Of a DNA stretch of 12,495 nt, positions 1 through 5,709 are shown piece after piece. The DNA lies in the NCBI GenBank assembly GCA_003242205.1, contig QGUR01000117.1:1-12495 (forward strand), read 5' to 3'. The notes beneath the pieces were generated by a model. It did no database searches, was not told where the DNA came from, and saw only the letters and a list, made by a program, of their open reading frames with translations. Numbering within the stretch: position 1 is the stretch's first letter; every line of letters begins with the position of its first letter. The translations under genes were made by a program, and so were the position numbers. This stretch comes from Chloroflexota bacterium. GTDB taxonomy: Bacteria > Chloroflexota > Anaerolineae > Aggregatilineales > Phototrophicaceae.

Positions 1-1134
1 TTCCTGCCGGCGGGCGACATCGCGCAGCAGGAGCAGGGACGCCAGCGCCAGCCCCAGACTGATGGCCGTCAGTGCCGGATCGTATTGCAGCATCAGCAGG
101 GTATAGACGGCGAACAGCGCGAGGTTGACCGCGCCGTTCACGAGGTCCGCCGACAGCGCCTGCGCCAGCCGTTCGTTCAGCCGGACGCGATAGGCGAGGT
201 CGCCGGCCGAACGCTGGTCGAAGAAGCGCAGCGGCAGGCTGAGCGCGTGGCGCATGAAATCGCGCGCCGAATCGAGCGCCAGTCCGGTTTCCAGCGCCAG
301 CAGCAAACGGCGCTGCCCCCATACCAGCAATGCTCGCGCGGCCAGCGCCAGCGCCATCCCGGCCAGCAGCGCCGCAAGCGCGTCGCTCGTGGCGGCCAGC
401 ACCTCGTCGACGAACACCTGCAGAAACAGCGGGGTGAGAACGCCCGGCACGAGCAGCAGCAGGCTGGCGATCAAGCCCGCCAGCGCCGTCCATTTCGCGC
501 TCCACAGCCGGTTCGCCAGCGTGCGTACCAGCGATGGCTCCCGGCCACCAGAGCGAAAATCGGGACCGGGCTGCATTTGCAGGACAACGCCGGTAAACGC
601 CCGGTCGAACTCGTCCAGCCCGACCGCCCGCGGGCCGGTCGCCGGGTCGTTAATGAACACGCAGTCGTGGCCGGCCCCCTCAAAAACGACGAAATGGTTG
701 AAATTCCAGAACAGAATCGACGGGCGCGGCACGGCCAGCAGTTGTTCGAGCGTCTCCCGGCGCAGGCCCCGCGCCTCCAGCCCGTAGGCCCGCGCCGCCC
801 GCACCAGATTCAAAGCGTTGCAGCCGTCGCGGCTGACGCCACAGGCAACCCGCAACTCATCAACCGGAACACGGCGGCCAAAACTGGCCAGCACGATCCA
901 GAGCGCGACCGCGCCGCATTCCGCCGCTTCCATTTGCAGGCGCGTTGGCGTGCGCGTGCGCCCGGCGTGGGGCCGCCGCAAAGCCAGCCGGGCCGGAGCC
1001 AGCCACCCGGAGAGTGCGCCGGGGACAAGCGCCGTCACTTCGGCGGCCGCATCGTGCGCCGGGGCCTGCGCGCGCTGTTCGAGAGCGGCCCGGCGAAAAA
1101 GGGAACCCGTGTCCGTCATCGGCGAGCGCGTCAT
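1..1134 (-). CDS. C39-peptidase ABC exporter of a bacteriocin/RiPP system (N-terminal part, runs off the window)
   Basis: This is the first 378 residues of a membrane exporter that cuts double-glycine leaders and pumps the mature peptide out. The C39 peptidase triad is visible: Cys73 in LQMEAAECGAVAL, His147 in FWNFNHFVVF and Asp163 in INDPATGP. The first membrane helix begins near residue 219 (LIASLLLLVPGVL) and further helices follow. The ATPase domain must lie beyond base 1. The motif set matches the NHLM-type peptidase/ATP-binding transporters. I chose ATG 1134 because an in-frame stop lies at 1150-1152; ATG 1119 is also possible. About 60 Ala/Arg-rich residues precede the peptidase domain, where family members usually start close to the RxxTPTxLQMEAxEC motif, so the true start may be later or this is a real extension. 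The double-glycine precursor upstream is its likely substrate. The family call is firm; the exact start is not. Confidence 0.9.
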   Translation of the reverse strand, partial: MTRSPMTDTGSLFRRAALEQRAQAPAHDAAAEVTALVPGALSGWLAPARLALRRPHAGRTRTPTRLQMEAAECGAVALWIVLASFGRRVPVDELRVACGVSRDGCNALNLVRAARAYGLEARGLRRETLEQLLAVPRPSILFWNFNHFVVFEGAGHDCVFINDPATGPRAVGLDEFDRAFTGVVLQMQPGPDFRSGGREPSLVRTLANRLWSAKWTALAGLIASLLLLVPGVLTPLFLQVFVDEVLAATSDALAALLAGMALALAARALLVWGQRRLLLALETGLALDSARDFMRHALSLPLRFFDQRSAGDLAYRVRLNERLAQALSADLVNGAVNLALFAVYTLLMLQYDPALTAISLGLALASLLLLRDVARRQE

Positions 1135-1159
1135 GGCGATCAAACCGTTTCATGGCCGG

Positions 1160-1193
1160 AAATAGAACAAAGCCCAGCGATCAGGCTGAGCTT
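1160..1193 (-). terminator. Hairpin between precursor and exporter, possible attenuating terminator
   Basis: In the minus-strand transcript AAGCTCAGC (1193-1185) pairs with GCTGGGCTT (1178-1170). This gives nine base pairs, one of them a G-U wobble, around a six-base loop. A moderately U-rich tail follows (TGTTCTATTT, 1169-1160). It lies in the 132-base gap between precursor stop and exporter start. Partial termination here would make much more precursor than exporter, a common arrangement in peptide clusters. The tail is interrupted, so readthrough is likely. On the plus strand the same hairpin is followed by seven Ts but contains a C-A mismatch, and no plus-strand gene needs it. Confidence 0.5.
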
Positions 1194-1266
1194 TTTTTGT
1201 CGATCCTGATGTATCGCTTTGGTCGGCAAGCCGGGCAGAAACCGGCTTGATCCCGGCGGTTCAGCC

Positions 1267-1476
1267 TTACCTGCGACCGAAGAAGCAGGAGAGAATGGTA
1301 ACGTCACCGGGCGAAGCGTTGCCGCCCCCGTTACCCCGCTGGCCGCGCTTCCCGGAATCGTTGCCACGGTTGCCGCCCTTGCAGCCACCGGCAATGTTAC
1401 GGAGTGTTTCTTCCGACAGGTCGTCCCAGTTGTCATCAGCCACCGGATGCAGCGATGTCTGGTCGTTGATGGCCAT
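1267..1476 (-). CDS. RiPP/bacteriocin precursor peptide with double-glycine leader and Gly-rich two-Cys core
   Basis: A 69-residue peptide. The leader is acidic, with WDDLSEETLRNIAGG ending at Gly30-Gly31, which is the classic recognition and cleavage site of C39 peptidases. The predicted 38-residue core starts CKGGNRGNDSGKRG and ends ILSCFFGRR. It holds 11 glycines, seven Lys/Arg against two Asp, three Ser, one Thr and two Cys (Cys32 and Cys64). The start at 1476 is set by an excellent ribosome site: GGAGG (1486-1482 on the minus strand) five bases before ATG. It lies between the SagB-type dehydrogenase and the C39 exporter on the same strand, which supports its role as their substrate. I do not recognise the core family. 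Possible final forms are azole-bearing (through SagB plus a YcaO outside the window), disulfide-bonded, or unmodified. The precursor call is strong; the modification is inferred. Confidence 0.85.
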   Translation of the reverse strand: MAINDQTSLHPVADDNWDDLSEETLRNIAGGCKGGNRGNDSGKRGQRGNGGGNASPGDVTILSCFFGRR

Positions 1477-1566
1477 TATTACCTCCAGATGATAAAGACA
1501 GTGCGTGAATGGCGCGCGGCATTTATTCTTTGTCAATCTTATAACTGGCTTTTGGCAAATGAAGCA

Positions 1567-2883
1567 TTAAGATTTTCCCGGCAGGCCCAGCAAAAATCCG
1601 GCGATCTGCGGCTCGGCATAGCGGTCGATGCCGGTGGCGCGGGCAAACAGGTCCGGCTCGGCTGTGCCGAGCGCGCATGGAGCCAGCCCGAGATCGGTGG
1701 CGACCAGATACAGCGTCTGCATCAGCGCGCCGGTGTCTTCCAGAATGAGCGTCAGCGCCGCGCCGGCATAGCGCCAGACGACCCGCGCCATGCGTGCCGT
1801 GATCGCCAGCGTCGCCTGCGGGCGGGCGTCGCTTTCCCCGGTGAACGAGGCGCAGAGCGCGGCGAAGGTTCGCAGCGTTTCGGCGTCGGCGTCGAGGCGC
1901 TCAAGCTGGTGCGCTTCCGAGCGGTAGTGATAGACGCCGAATTCCAGCGCTTCGCAGTTGCCGGCGATGACATACAGTTCCAGCGGATAGAGCGCCCCCG
2001 CCGATGGATACGGGCGGCGCGTCGCTTCGTAGGCTCCATCGTCGCGCATGGCGGTCACGCGCGCGGCCCGGTAGAGAAACGCGCCCAGCAGCGAGAGCGG
2101 CAGCGGCGCGTCGTCATACTGCCGCACGGATTGCCGCGCCGCCAGCACGTCCGCCAGCCGCCGGCTAGAGTGCTGGCCCGCGCTGTCTGCCGGCAGCGAA
2201 ATCAGCGCTCCGCCCGCGCGAGGTTTGAGGGTTGGGGCCGGATCCGGCGACGGGGTGGCTTCATCGCGCTTCAGCATGTGGAACGCCAGATCATGAACGC
2301 TCCACACGCGCAGGGCGGCGTCGGCTTCTTCAGCGGTCTCGCCGGAAGCGAGAACCTCGGTCAGCAGCCCGGCCTCGCACAGCAGGCGGCGCAGCGATTT
2401 TCCGGCCTCGTCAGCAGGCTCGCGCGCTTCCAGCGACGGCAGTAGCGCCAGCGCGTCAGCGCTCAGCAGCGCGCGTTCCCCGGCGGTCGGCGCTTCGACG
2501 ACGAAACCGGCGTCCACGCGGCGAACGAGCGCAAAGCGCGACAGCCGGTAGCGGCGCGCCGGATCATAGCCGGCCGGCGTCCCCCACGGGCGTGCCGGAA
2601 CGATTCGCGCGTATTCGCGGCCCTCCACCACCAGCGTGGCGGTAACCAGCCCGCGCGCGCGCAGCGCCTGCAGGCAGCCTTCGACCAGCTCCCGCTCGGC
2701 CCGATCGCTCAATTGCATGGCTTGCTGGCTCAGCCCTGGCCCGGCGAGCTGTTGCAAAGCGGCGGAGATAGCGGGCGTCCCCGGCAGGCGCAGGCGAACG
2801 CCGGGAGCGATCACGCCGCAATAGCCTTCTCCGGCGTCGGCCAGCCGCGCATTGTGCAGTTGCCATCTCAGTTCGACCTTCAT
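1567..2883 (-). CDS. SagB-type FMN-dependent dehydrogenase (nitroreductase fold), RiPP tailoring
   Basis: This 438-residue protein consists of an N-terminal region of about 195 residues, a linker (VWSVHDLAFHMLKRD, 193-207) and a C-terminal nitroreductase-fold domain. FMN-type signatures are RQSVRQY (250-256), RRPYPSAGALYPLELYV (289-305), WRYAGAALTLILEDTGALMQ (370-389) and GLAPCALG (399-406). SagB/ThcOx enzymes oxidise azolines formed from Cys/Ser/Thr in peptide substrates to azoles, usually after a YcaO cyclase has acted. The stop lies 90 bases before the precursor start, on the same strand, so the two are probably cotranscribed. No YcaO or SagC-like gene is visible in the window. The start ATG 2883 follows a weak purine-rich site. 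Other nitroreductase-fold peptide dehydrogenases exist, so the chemistry on this substrate is inference. Confidence 0.9.
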   Translation of the reverse strand: MKVELRWQLHNARLADAGEGYCGVIAPGVRLRLPGTPAISAALQQLAGPGLSQQAMQLSDRAERELVEGCLQALRARGLVTATLVVEGREYARIVPARPWGTPAGYDPARRYRLSRFALVRRVDAGFVVEAPTAGERALLSADALALLPSLEAREPADEAGKSLRRLLCEAGLLTEVLASGETAEEADAALRVWSVHDLAFHMLKRDEATPSPDPAPTLKPRAGGALISLPADSAGQHSSRRLADVLAARQSVRQYDDAPLPLSLLGAFLYRAARVTAMRDDGAYEATRRPYPSAGALYPLELYVIAGNCEALEFGVYHYRSEAHQLERLDADAETLRTFAALCASFTGESDARPQATLAITARMARVVWRYAGAALTLILEDTGALMQTLYLVATDLGLAPCALGTAEPDLFARATGIDRYAEPQIAGFLLGLPGKS

Positions 2884-3079
2884 CCGCCGCTACCATCCGT
2901 TCGCGTGGCGATTGCGTATCCGGCGCGTTAGCCGTGCAGCTTCCGCGCCTGATTTCATCTTAACGCGCGGATCGCGGCGCGAGCGTAAGCGCTGGCCCGT
3001 CAATCCATGCGCGAAAGCTGCCGAACGGCCGGGTTCGCGTTACAGTTGGGGGAAATACCAGATGCGGGAGAGACACGCC

Positions 3080-3580
3080 ATGGACGCCGATCAGTCGCTG
3101 CGAAACCATCTGTTAAATCTGCTGGACGGGCGCGGAGCGCGCATGCCGTTTGAAACCGTGATCGCCGATTTTCCGGAGATGAAGATCAATACCGCCGCGC
3201 CCAACGTGCCCTACACGTTCTGGCATTTGCTCGAACATCTCCGCATCACGCAGTGGGACATCCTCGATTACATGCGGAATCCCAACTATACGTACATGCG
3301 CTGGCCCGATGACTACTGGCCCCCGCGCGACGCCGTGGCCGATATGGCGATGTGGAACCGCAGCGTGCAGCAGTTCCGCGACGATCTGGAGGCCATTCGC
3401 GATATCGTGCGCGATCCCAACATCGACCTGCACGCGCAGATTCCGCATGGCGAAACCGGGCACACCTACCTGCGCGAAGTGCTGTTAGTCGCCGATCATA
3501 ACGCCTACCACATCGGCGAGATGGGCATTCTGCGCCAGATTATGAACGCCTGGCCTGAAAGCCGTTCTGAGGGCGAATAA
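3080..3580 (+). CDS. DinB-like four-helix-bundle protein, putative metal-dependent hydrolase
   Basis: A 166-residue protein with the DinB/YfiT-type layout. The three expected metal-ligand histidines are His53 in WHLLEHLRITQWD and His140 and His144 in VADHNAYHIGEM. Members bind a divalent metal in a helix bundle. Many act as thiol-dependent transferases or hydrolases, but most, including those of this length, have no known substrate. I chose ATG 3080 because GGGAGAG (3066-3072) sits at good spacing; an in-frame ATG at 3062 has a GGGGGA further upstream and cannot be excluded. It is divergent from the SagB gene across about 196 bases in which I see no clear promoter. No functional tie to the peptide cluster is evident. 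The name DinB does not by itself imply DNA damage control. Confidence 0.85.
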   Translation: MDADQSLRNHLLNLLDGRGARMPFETVIADFPEMKINTAAPNVPYTFWHLLEHLRITQWDILDYMRNPNYTYMRWPDDYWPPRDAVADMAMWNRSVQQFRDDLEAIRDIVRDPNIDLHAQIPHGETGHTYLREVLLVADHNAYHIGEMGILRQIMNAWPESRSEGE

Positions 3581-3634
3581 TTGCCATAACCTCGATCAAA
3601 TGCGCTAATTCGGGCTTCGCACCAATGCTTTCAC

Positions 3635-3663
3635 TTGCCTTTGGAACATATGTTCTATATGAT
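3635..3663 (+). promoter_or_regulatory. SOS-type promoter with LexA box between -35 and -10
   Basis: TTGCCT (3635-3640) and TATGAT (3658-3663) are separated by exactly 17 bases. The spacer holds the perfect 12-base palindrome GAACATATGTTC (3644-3655). This fits the Gram-positive/actinobacterial/Chloroflexota LexA consensus GAAC-N4-GTTC. A repressor bound there would occlude RNA polymerase, so the promoter should open on DNA damage. Transcription would start near 3670 and run right, across a short reading frame with a good ribosome site, and then antisense into the XRE repressor gene. No terminator is visible before the repressor. Confidence 0.75.
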
Positions 3664-3693
3664 GGGACTATGTTCGCAATGCGGAGCCAGCTC

Positions 3694-4182
3694 ATGAGTT
3701 TCACGGTCGAGGAATTGTACGTTCTGGCGTGGTATCGCGCGCTGGCCTCGCTGCAACAGGTGGCGCTGCAGTGCCGGCTTATGTCCGGGGAGCGAGGTTG
3801 TTGGGCTTACGATGATGCGACCGAATGGTCAACGGCGATGCGGACCAGTTCCTTGAAGTCGCCACGACGGAAAGCCGACAGCAGTTTGCGCTCCATGGCC
3901 GTCAGATCCCGTTCCTGCAGGTGGCTTGTCGGGTCGTCCACCAGCCCCAGCAGCCAGTCGGTCGTCACCTCAAGCTCCCGCGCCAGACGCACCAGTACTT
4001 CCGGCGTCGGGTCGGACTTGCCGTTTTCGTACTTGTTCATCTGGCTCTGGCCGAAACCGAGACGTTCGGCCAGTTCGTCCTGGGTCAGTTGGCGCTTGCG
4101 GCGCATTTCCCGCAGGCGGTCGCCGCGGAAAATCTTCTTTCGTTCGCGCATTTTCCTACCTCATTGGATAAGCAGAGTCTAA
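3694..4182 (+). CDS. Possible SOS-controlled short gene, distal part antisense to the repressor
   Basis: ATG 3694 lies about 24 bases after the predicted start of the SOS-type promoter and follows GGAG (3683-3686) at seven bases, so something is probably translated. The first 37 or so codons read MSFTVEELYVLAWYRALASL and onwards, a plausible amphipathic helix. From 3807 the frame runs antisense to the clearly real XRE gene and becomes Ser/Arg-rich, typical of a shadow frame. I read it as a short or truncated gene whose natural end was lost at the edge of the repressor module, or a leader whose transcript matters more than its product. In-frame ATGs at 3670 and 3679 lack ribosome sites. I do not recognise the protein. 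Confidence 0.3.
   Translation: MSFTVEELYVLAWYRALASLQQVALQCRLMSGERGCWAYDDATEWSTAMRTSSLKSPRRKADSSLRSMAVRSRSCRWLVGSSTSPSSQSVVTSSSRARRTSTSGVGSDLPFSYLFIWLWPKPRRSASSSWVSWRLRRISRRRSPRKIFFRSRIFLPHWISRV
3807..4151 (-). CDS. XRE/Cro-CI family helix-turn-helix repressor
   Basis: A 114-residue DNA-binding protein. The five-helix HTH_3 domain spans about residues 11-68, with the recognition unit LTQDELAERLGFGQSQMNKY (22-41) followed by ENGKSDPTPEVLVRLAREL. A short helical tail (about 75-110) may dimerise. It lacks the S24 peptidase domain of LexA/CI repressors, so RecA-driven self-cleavage is not expected. It sits beside a concentric inverted repeat (4211-4302) and is divergent from a small gene at 4348, as expected of a prophage immunity or maintenance regulator controlling its own intergenic region. 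A weak minus-strand promoter (TTGTGT, 17 bases, TAGACT, about 4206-4178) fits its start. Its 3' end faces the SOS-type promoter. Confidence 0.88.
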   Translation of the reverse strand: MRERKKIFRGDRLREMRRKRQLTQDELAERLGFGQSQMNKYENGKSDPTPEVLVRLARELEVTTDWLLGLVDDPTSHLQERDLTAMERKLLSAFRRGDFKELVRIAVDHSVASS

Positions 4183-4210
4183 CCGAAACCAGGTAGCCAC
4201 ACAATTGTCT

Positions 4211-4302
4211 GTTAGCGGTTAGCGCTTGCTACCCAACAAGGCAGGCGTTGTTTTGTTTGCGCGGCGGTATGCCTTGTTGGGTATCTCAATCATACCGCTA
4301 AC
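4211..4302 (+). promoter_or_regulatory. Concentric double inverted repeat, probable repressor operator
   Basis: Two inverted repeats share one centre (4256.5). The inner is perfect over 14 bases: TACCCAACAAGGCA (4230-4243) and TGCCTTGTTGGGTA (4270-4283). The outer is nine bases: GTTAGCGGT (4211-4219) and ACCGCTAAC (4294-4302). Both spacers are exactly 10 bases, about one helical turn. A tandem GTTAGCG-GTTAGCG (4211-4224) and the palindrome ACAATTGT (4201-4208) lie on the left shoulder. The position between the divergent repressor and the gene at 4348 suggests a multi-site operator. A replication or recombination site is possible. No T-run follows, so it is not a typical terminator. Confidence 0.6.
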
Positions 4303-4347
4303 TGGAGCAGATTTCGAAGCGCAGGCAGGAACACTGGAGGAGTAAAG

Positions 4348-4662
4348 ATGGGGCGACCGAAACGACGCGCGTGGGACTGGTGGGCGAATCCGCGTCTGTG
4401 GTACGACGACGAGGAACCCGGCATCGTCGACCGCCCGGCGGAACGCGCCGCGATTCGCTGTGTCCGGCGTCAGGCGGCGCGGCGCAGGCTGTTACTGCTG
4501 CGGCTGATCGTCGCGCTCGAACGCTGGTATCACGACCATCACCCGCAGGTCAGCCCGTTCGTCCGCATCCACCTGATCGCGCGGCGGCTGGATATGACGC
4601 CCTATCAGGTGAGCGATGCCCTACAGGAGGCGGCGCAGTTGATGGACGCGGGTGTATTCTAG
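4348..4662 (+). CDS. Small basic phage-region protein of unknown function
   Basis: A 104-residue protein with a textbook ribosome site, GGAGGAG (4336-4342) five bases before ATG. The N-terminus is basic and tryptophan-rich (GRPKRRAWDWW), followed by an acidic patch (YDDEEPG), a strongly basic helix (about 37-60, VRRQAARRRLLLLRLIVALE) and a C-terminal helical stretch with a winged-helix-like feel (IARRLDMTPYQVSDALQEA, 78-96). It is the first gene right of the operator-like repeat and probably under the XRE repressor. It could be a DNA-binding regulator or a small terminase-like protein, but I do not recognise the family and assign no function. Confidence 0.65.
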   Translation: MGRPKRRAWDWWANPRLWYDDEEPGIVDRPAERAAIRCVRRQAARRRLLLLRLIVALERWYHDHHPQVSPFVRIHLIARRLDMTPYQVSDALQEAAQLMDAGVF

Positions 4663-4788
4663 GCGAACGGGGCGCGGCAGGCGCATTTCGACGGTGGCGC
4701 GCAGGGCATCATGGTTCGAGCCGTTGCGCGCGGCAGGGCCAACGCCGCTCCGGGCGGCGGTGATAATCAGGCGCAGGAGGGGGGTCAT
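4621..4788 (-). CDS. Possible small minus-strand gene, unrecognised
   Basis: A 55-residue frame starting MTPLLRLIITAARSGVGPAA and ending RVHQLRRLL. AGGCGG lies about six bases before ATG 4788 and a perfect AT-rich dyad (4822-4846) lies upstream, which could be its control site. It overlaps the end of the 4348 gene tail to tail by 42 bases. No family is recognised and GC-rich DNA yields such frames by chance. It is listed because this 320-base gap otherwise has no gene. Confidence 0.2.
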   Translation of the reverse strand: MTPLLRLIITAARSGVGPAARNGSNHDALRATVEMRLPRPVRLEYTRVHQLRRLL

Positions 4789-4821
4789 GTGAACCGCCTT
4801 TCTCTGGCTGAACGCGCTGAG

Positions 4822-4846
4822 GATATGCACCCAGTCTATGCATATC
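4822..4846. repeat. Perfect AT-rich inverted repeat, possible operator
   Basis: GATATGCA (4822-4829) and TGCATATC (4839-4846) are perfect inverted copies separated by nine bases. The site sits in the gap between the small gene ending at 4662 and the exonuclease promoter, about 65 bases before the -35. The AT-rich arms stand out from the GC-rich surroundings. A dimeric repressor site is the simplest reading. No run of T follows on either strand, so a terminator is unlikely. Confidence 0.4.
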
Positions 4847-4912
4847 GAACGGCGGCAGCATCCAACGGCGGGCGGAAAAGCCGTACGACGTTTGGATGAG
4901 AAGGCCTGCGTT

Positions 4913-4940
4913 TTGCGCCAGCGCCGGGCTGGCCTACAAT
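4913..4940 (+). promoter_or_regulatory. Probable sigma-70 promoter of the exonuclease gene
   Basis: A good -10 element TACAAT (4935-4940) is preceded at 16 bases by a weak -35, TTGCGC (4913-4918). The predicted start is near 4947, leaving a leader of about 37 bases that holds the ribosome site GAGGAG (4969-4974). The -35 is poor, so an activator or low basal activity is possible. Confidence 0.5.
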
Positions 4941-4983
4941 AACGGCACGCCGTTTGTCGCCGCGAACAGAGGAGCCAAGCCGG

Positions 4984-5571
4984 ATGACAGTTACCCATGC
5001 GCCCTATCGACGTGAGGCCGCTGCCTGGGCCGCCAGCGTGCTCGGCGATAACTGCCTGATTCTGGACACCGAAACGACCGGCGTGATGCGTAACGACGAG
5101 GTTGTTTCCATCGGGCTGGTCGACGCGAACGGGACGGTCGTGCTCGATACGCTGGTGAAGCCGAGCCGTCCGATTCCGTGGCAGGCAACGCGCATTCACG
5201 GCATTACCGACGCCGACGTCGAGAACGCGCCCACCTTCCGCGAAATCCATCCCCTGCTGGCGGACGCGGTCGCGGGGCGTCCGCTGGTGGTTTACAATCT
5301 GGCGTTCGACCTACGCGTCCTCGACCACTGCTGCCGCAGCCACCGCGTTTCCCCCATCGAGCCGGCCTCGACCCACTGCGCGATGAAGTGGTATGCCCGC
5401 TTCTACGGAGCGAGCAACGGCTACGCGCGCGGCTTTCGCTGGCACAAGCTGACCGCCGCCTGCGAGCATTTCGGCATCGACGTGGTCGCGGCGCACTCGG
5501 CCGTCGGCGATTGCCTGCTGACGCTTCAGGTGCTGCGCTGCATGGCCGCCGCCCTCGACGAGGCCGTTTGA
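4984..5571 (+). CDS. DEDDh-family 3'-5' exonuclease (DNA polymerase III epsilon/RNase T-like)
   Basis: A 195-residue single-domain nuclease with all five DEDDh residues: Asp28 and Glu30 in LILDTETTG, Asp109 in YNLAFDLRVL, and His171 and Asp176 in HSAVGDCLLTLQVL. The epsilon-like HGITDADVENAPTF stretch (72-85) is also present. Such enzymes remove nucleotides from 3' ends using two metal ions, for proofreading, DNA repair or RNA trimming. Which substrate it uses cannot be told. The start ATG 4984 has GAGGAG nine bases upstream; a longer frame from TTG 4954 has no site. It forms a single-gene unit with its own promoter and a strong terminator, in the early side of the phage-like region. It could be a phage replication or repair gene or a resident host gene. 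Confidence 0.9.
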   Translation: MTVTHAPYRREAAAWAASVLGDNCLILDTETTGVMRNDEVVSIGLVDANGTVVLDTLVKPSRPIPWQATRIHGITDADVENAPTFREIHPLLADAVAGRPLVVYNLAFDLRVLDHCCRSHRVSPIEPASTHCAMKWYARFYGASNGYARGFRWHKLTAACEHFGIDVVAAHSAVGDCLLTLQVLRCMAAALDEAV

Positions 5572-5627
5572 AGCATTACGCTTCGCAAGGCGCTGCTTAA
5601 TTCTTTCAGGTGGTAGACTGGTAATCG

Positions 5628-5660
5628 ACGGCGCGGTGGGGCTACTAACGCGCCGTTTTT
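5628..5660 (+). terminator. Intrinsic terminator after the exonuclease
   Basis: ACGGCGCG (5628-5635) and CGCGCCGT (5649-5656) form a perfect eight-base-pair GC-rich stem with a 13-base loop, followed by TTTTT (5656-5660). It closes the exonuclease unit and insulates the terminase gene that starts 50 bases later. Confidence 0.8.
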
Positions 5661-5709
5661 CATTTCCGTATCCCAATAACCTCATGGACGGCGAGTTCTC
5701 CCAAAGGTC

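Noticed and set aside
1477..1536. Upstream TTG start giving a longer precursor
   Set aside because: It has no ribosome site, and the added residues would precede a leader that already has a perfect GGAGG-spaced ATG.
1531..1543. Promoter before the precursor (TTGACA at 1536-1531, TATAAG at 1543-1538)
   Set aside because: The two elements are in the wrong order and spacing on the minus strand, and no -10 lies 16-18 bases after TTGACA. An internal promoter remains possible but is not supported.
85..2445. Long plus-strand open frames (85-1209 and 1219-2445)
   Set aside because: They are antisense to the exporter, precursor and SagB genes, rich in Arg/Gln/Pro, and show no motif or ribosome site. 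Stops are rare in antisense frames of GC-rich genes.
5684..5709. ATG 5684 as terminase start
   Set aside because: It is in a different frame and ends after 20 codons.
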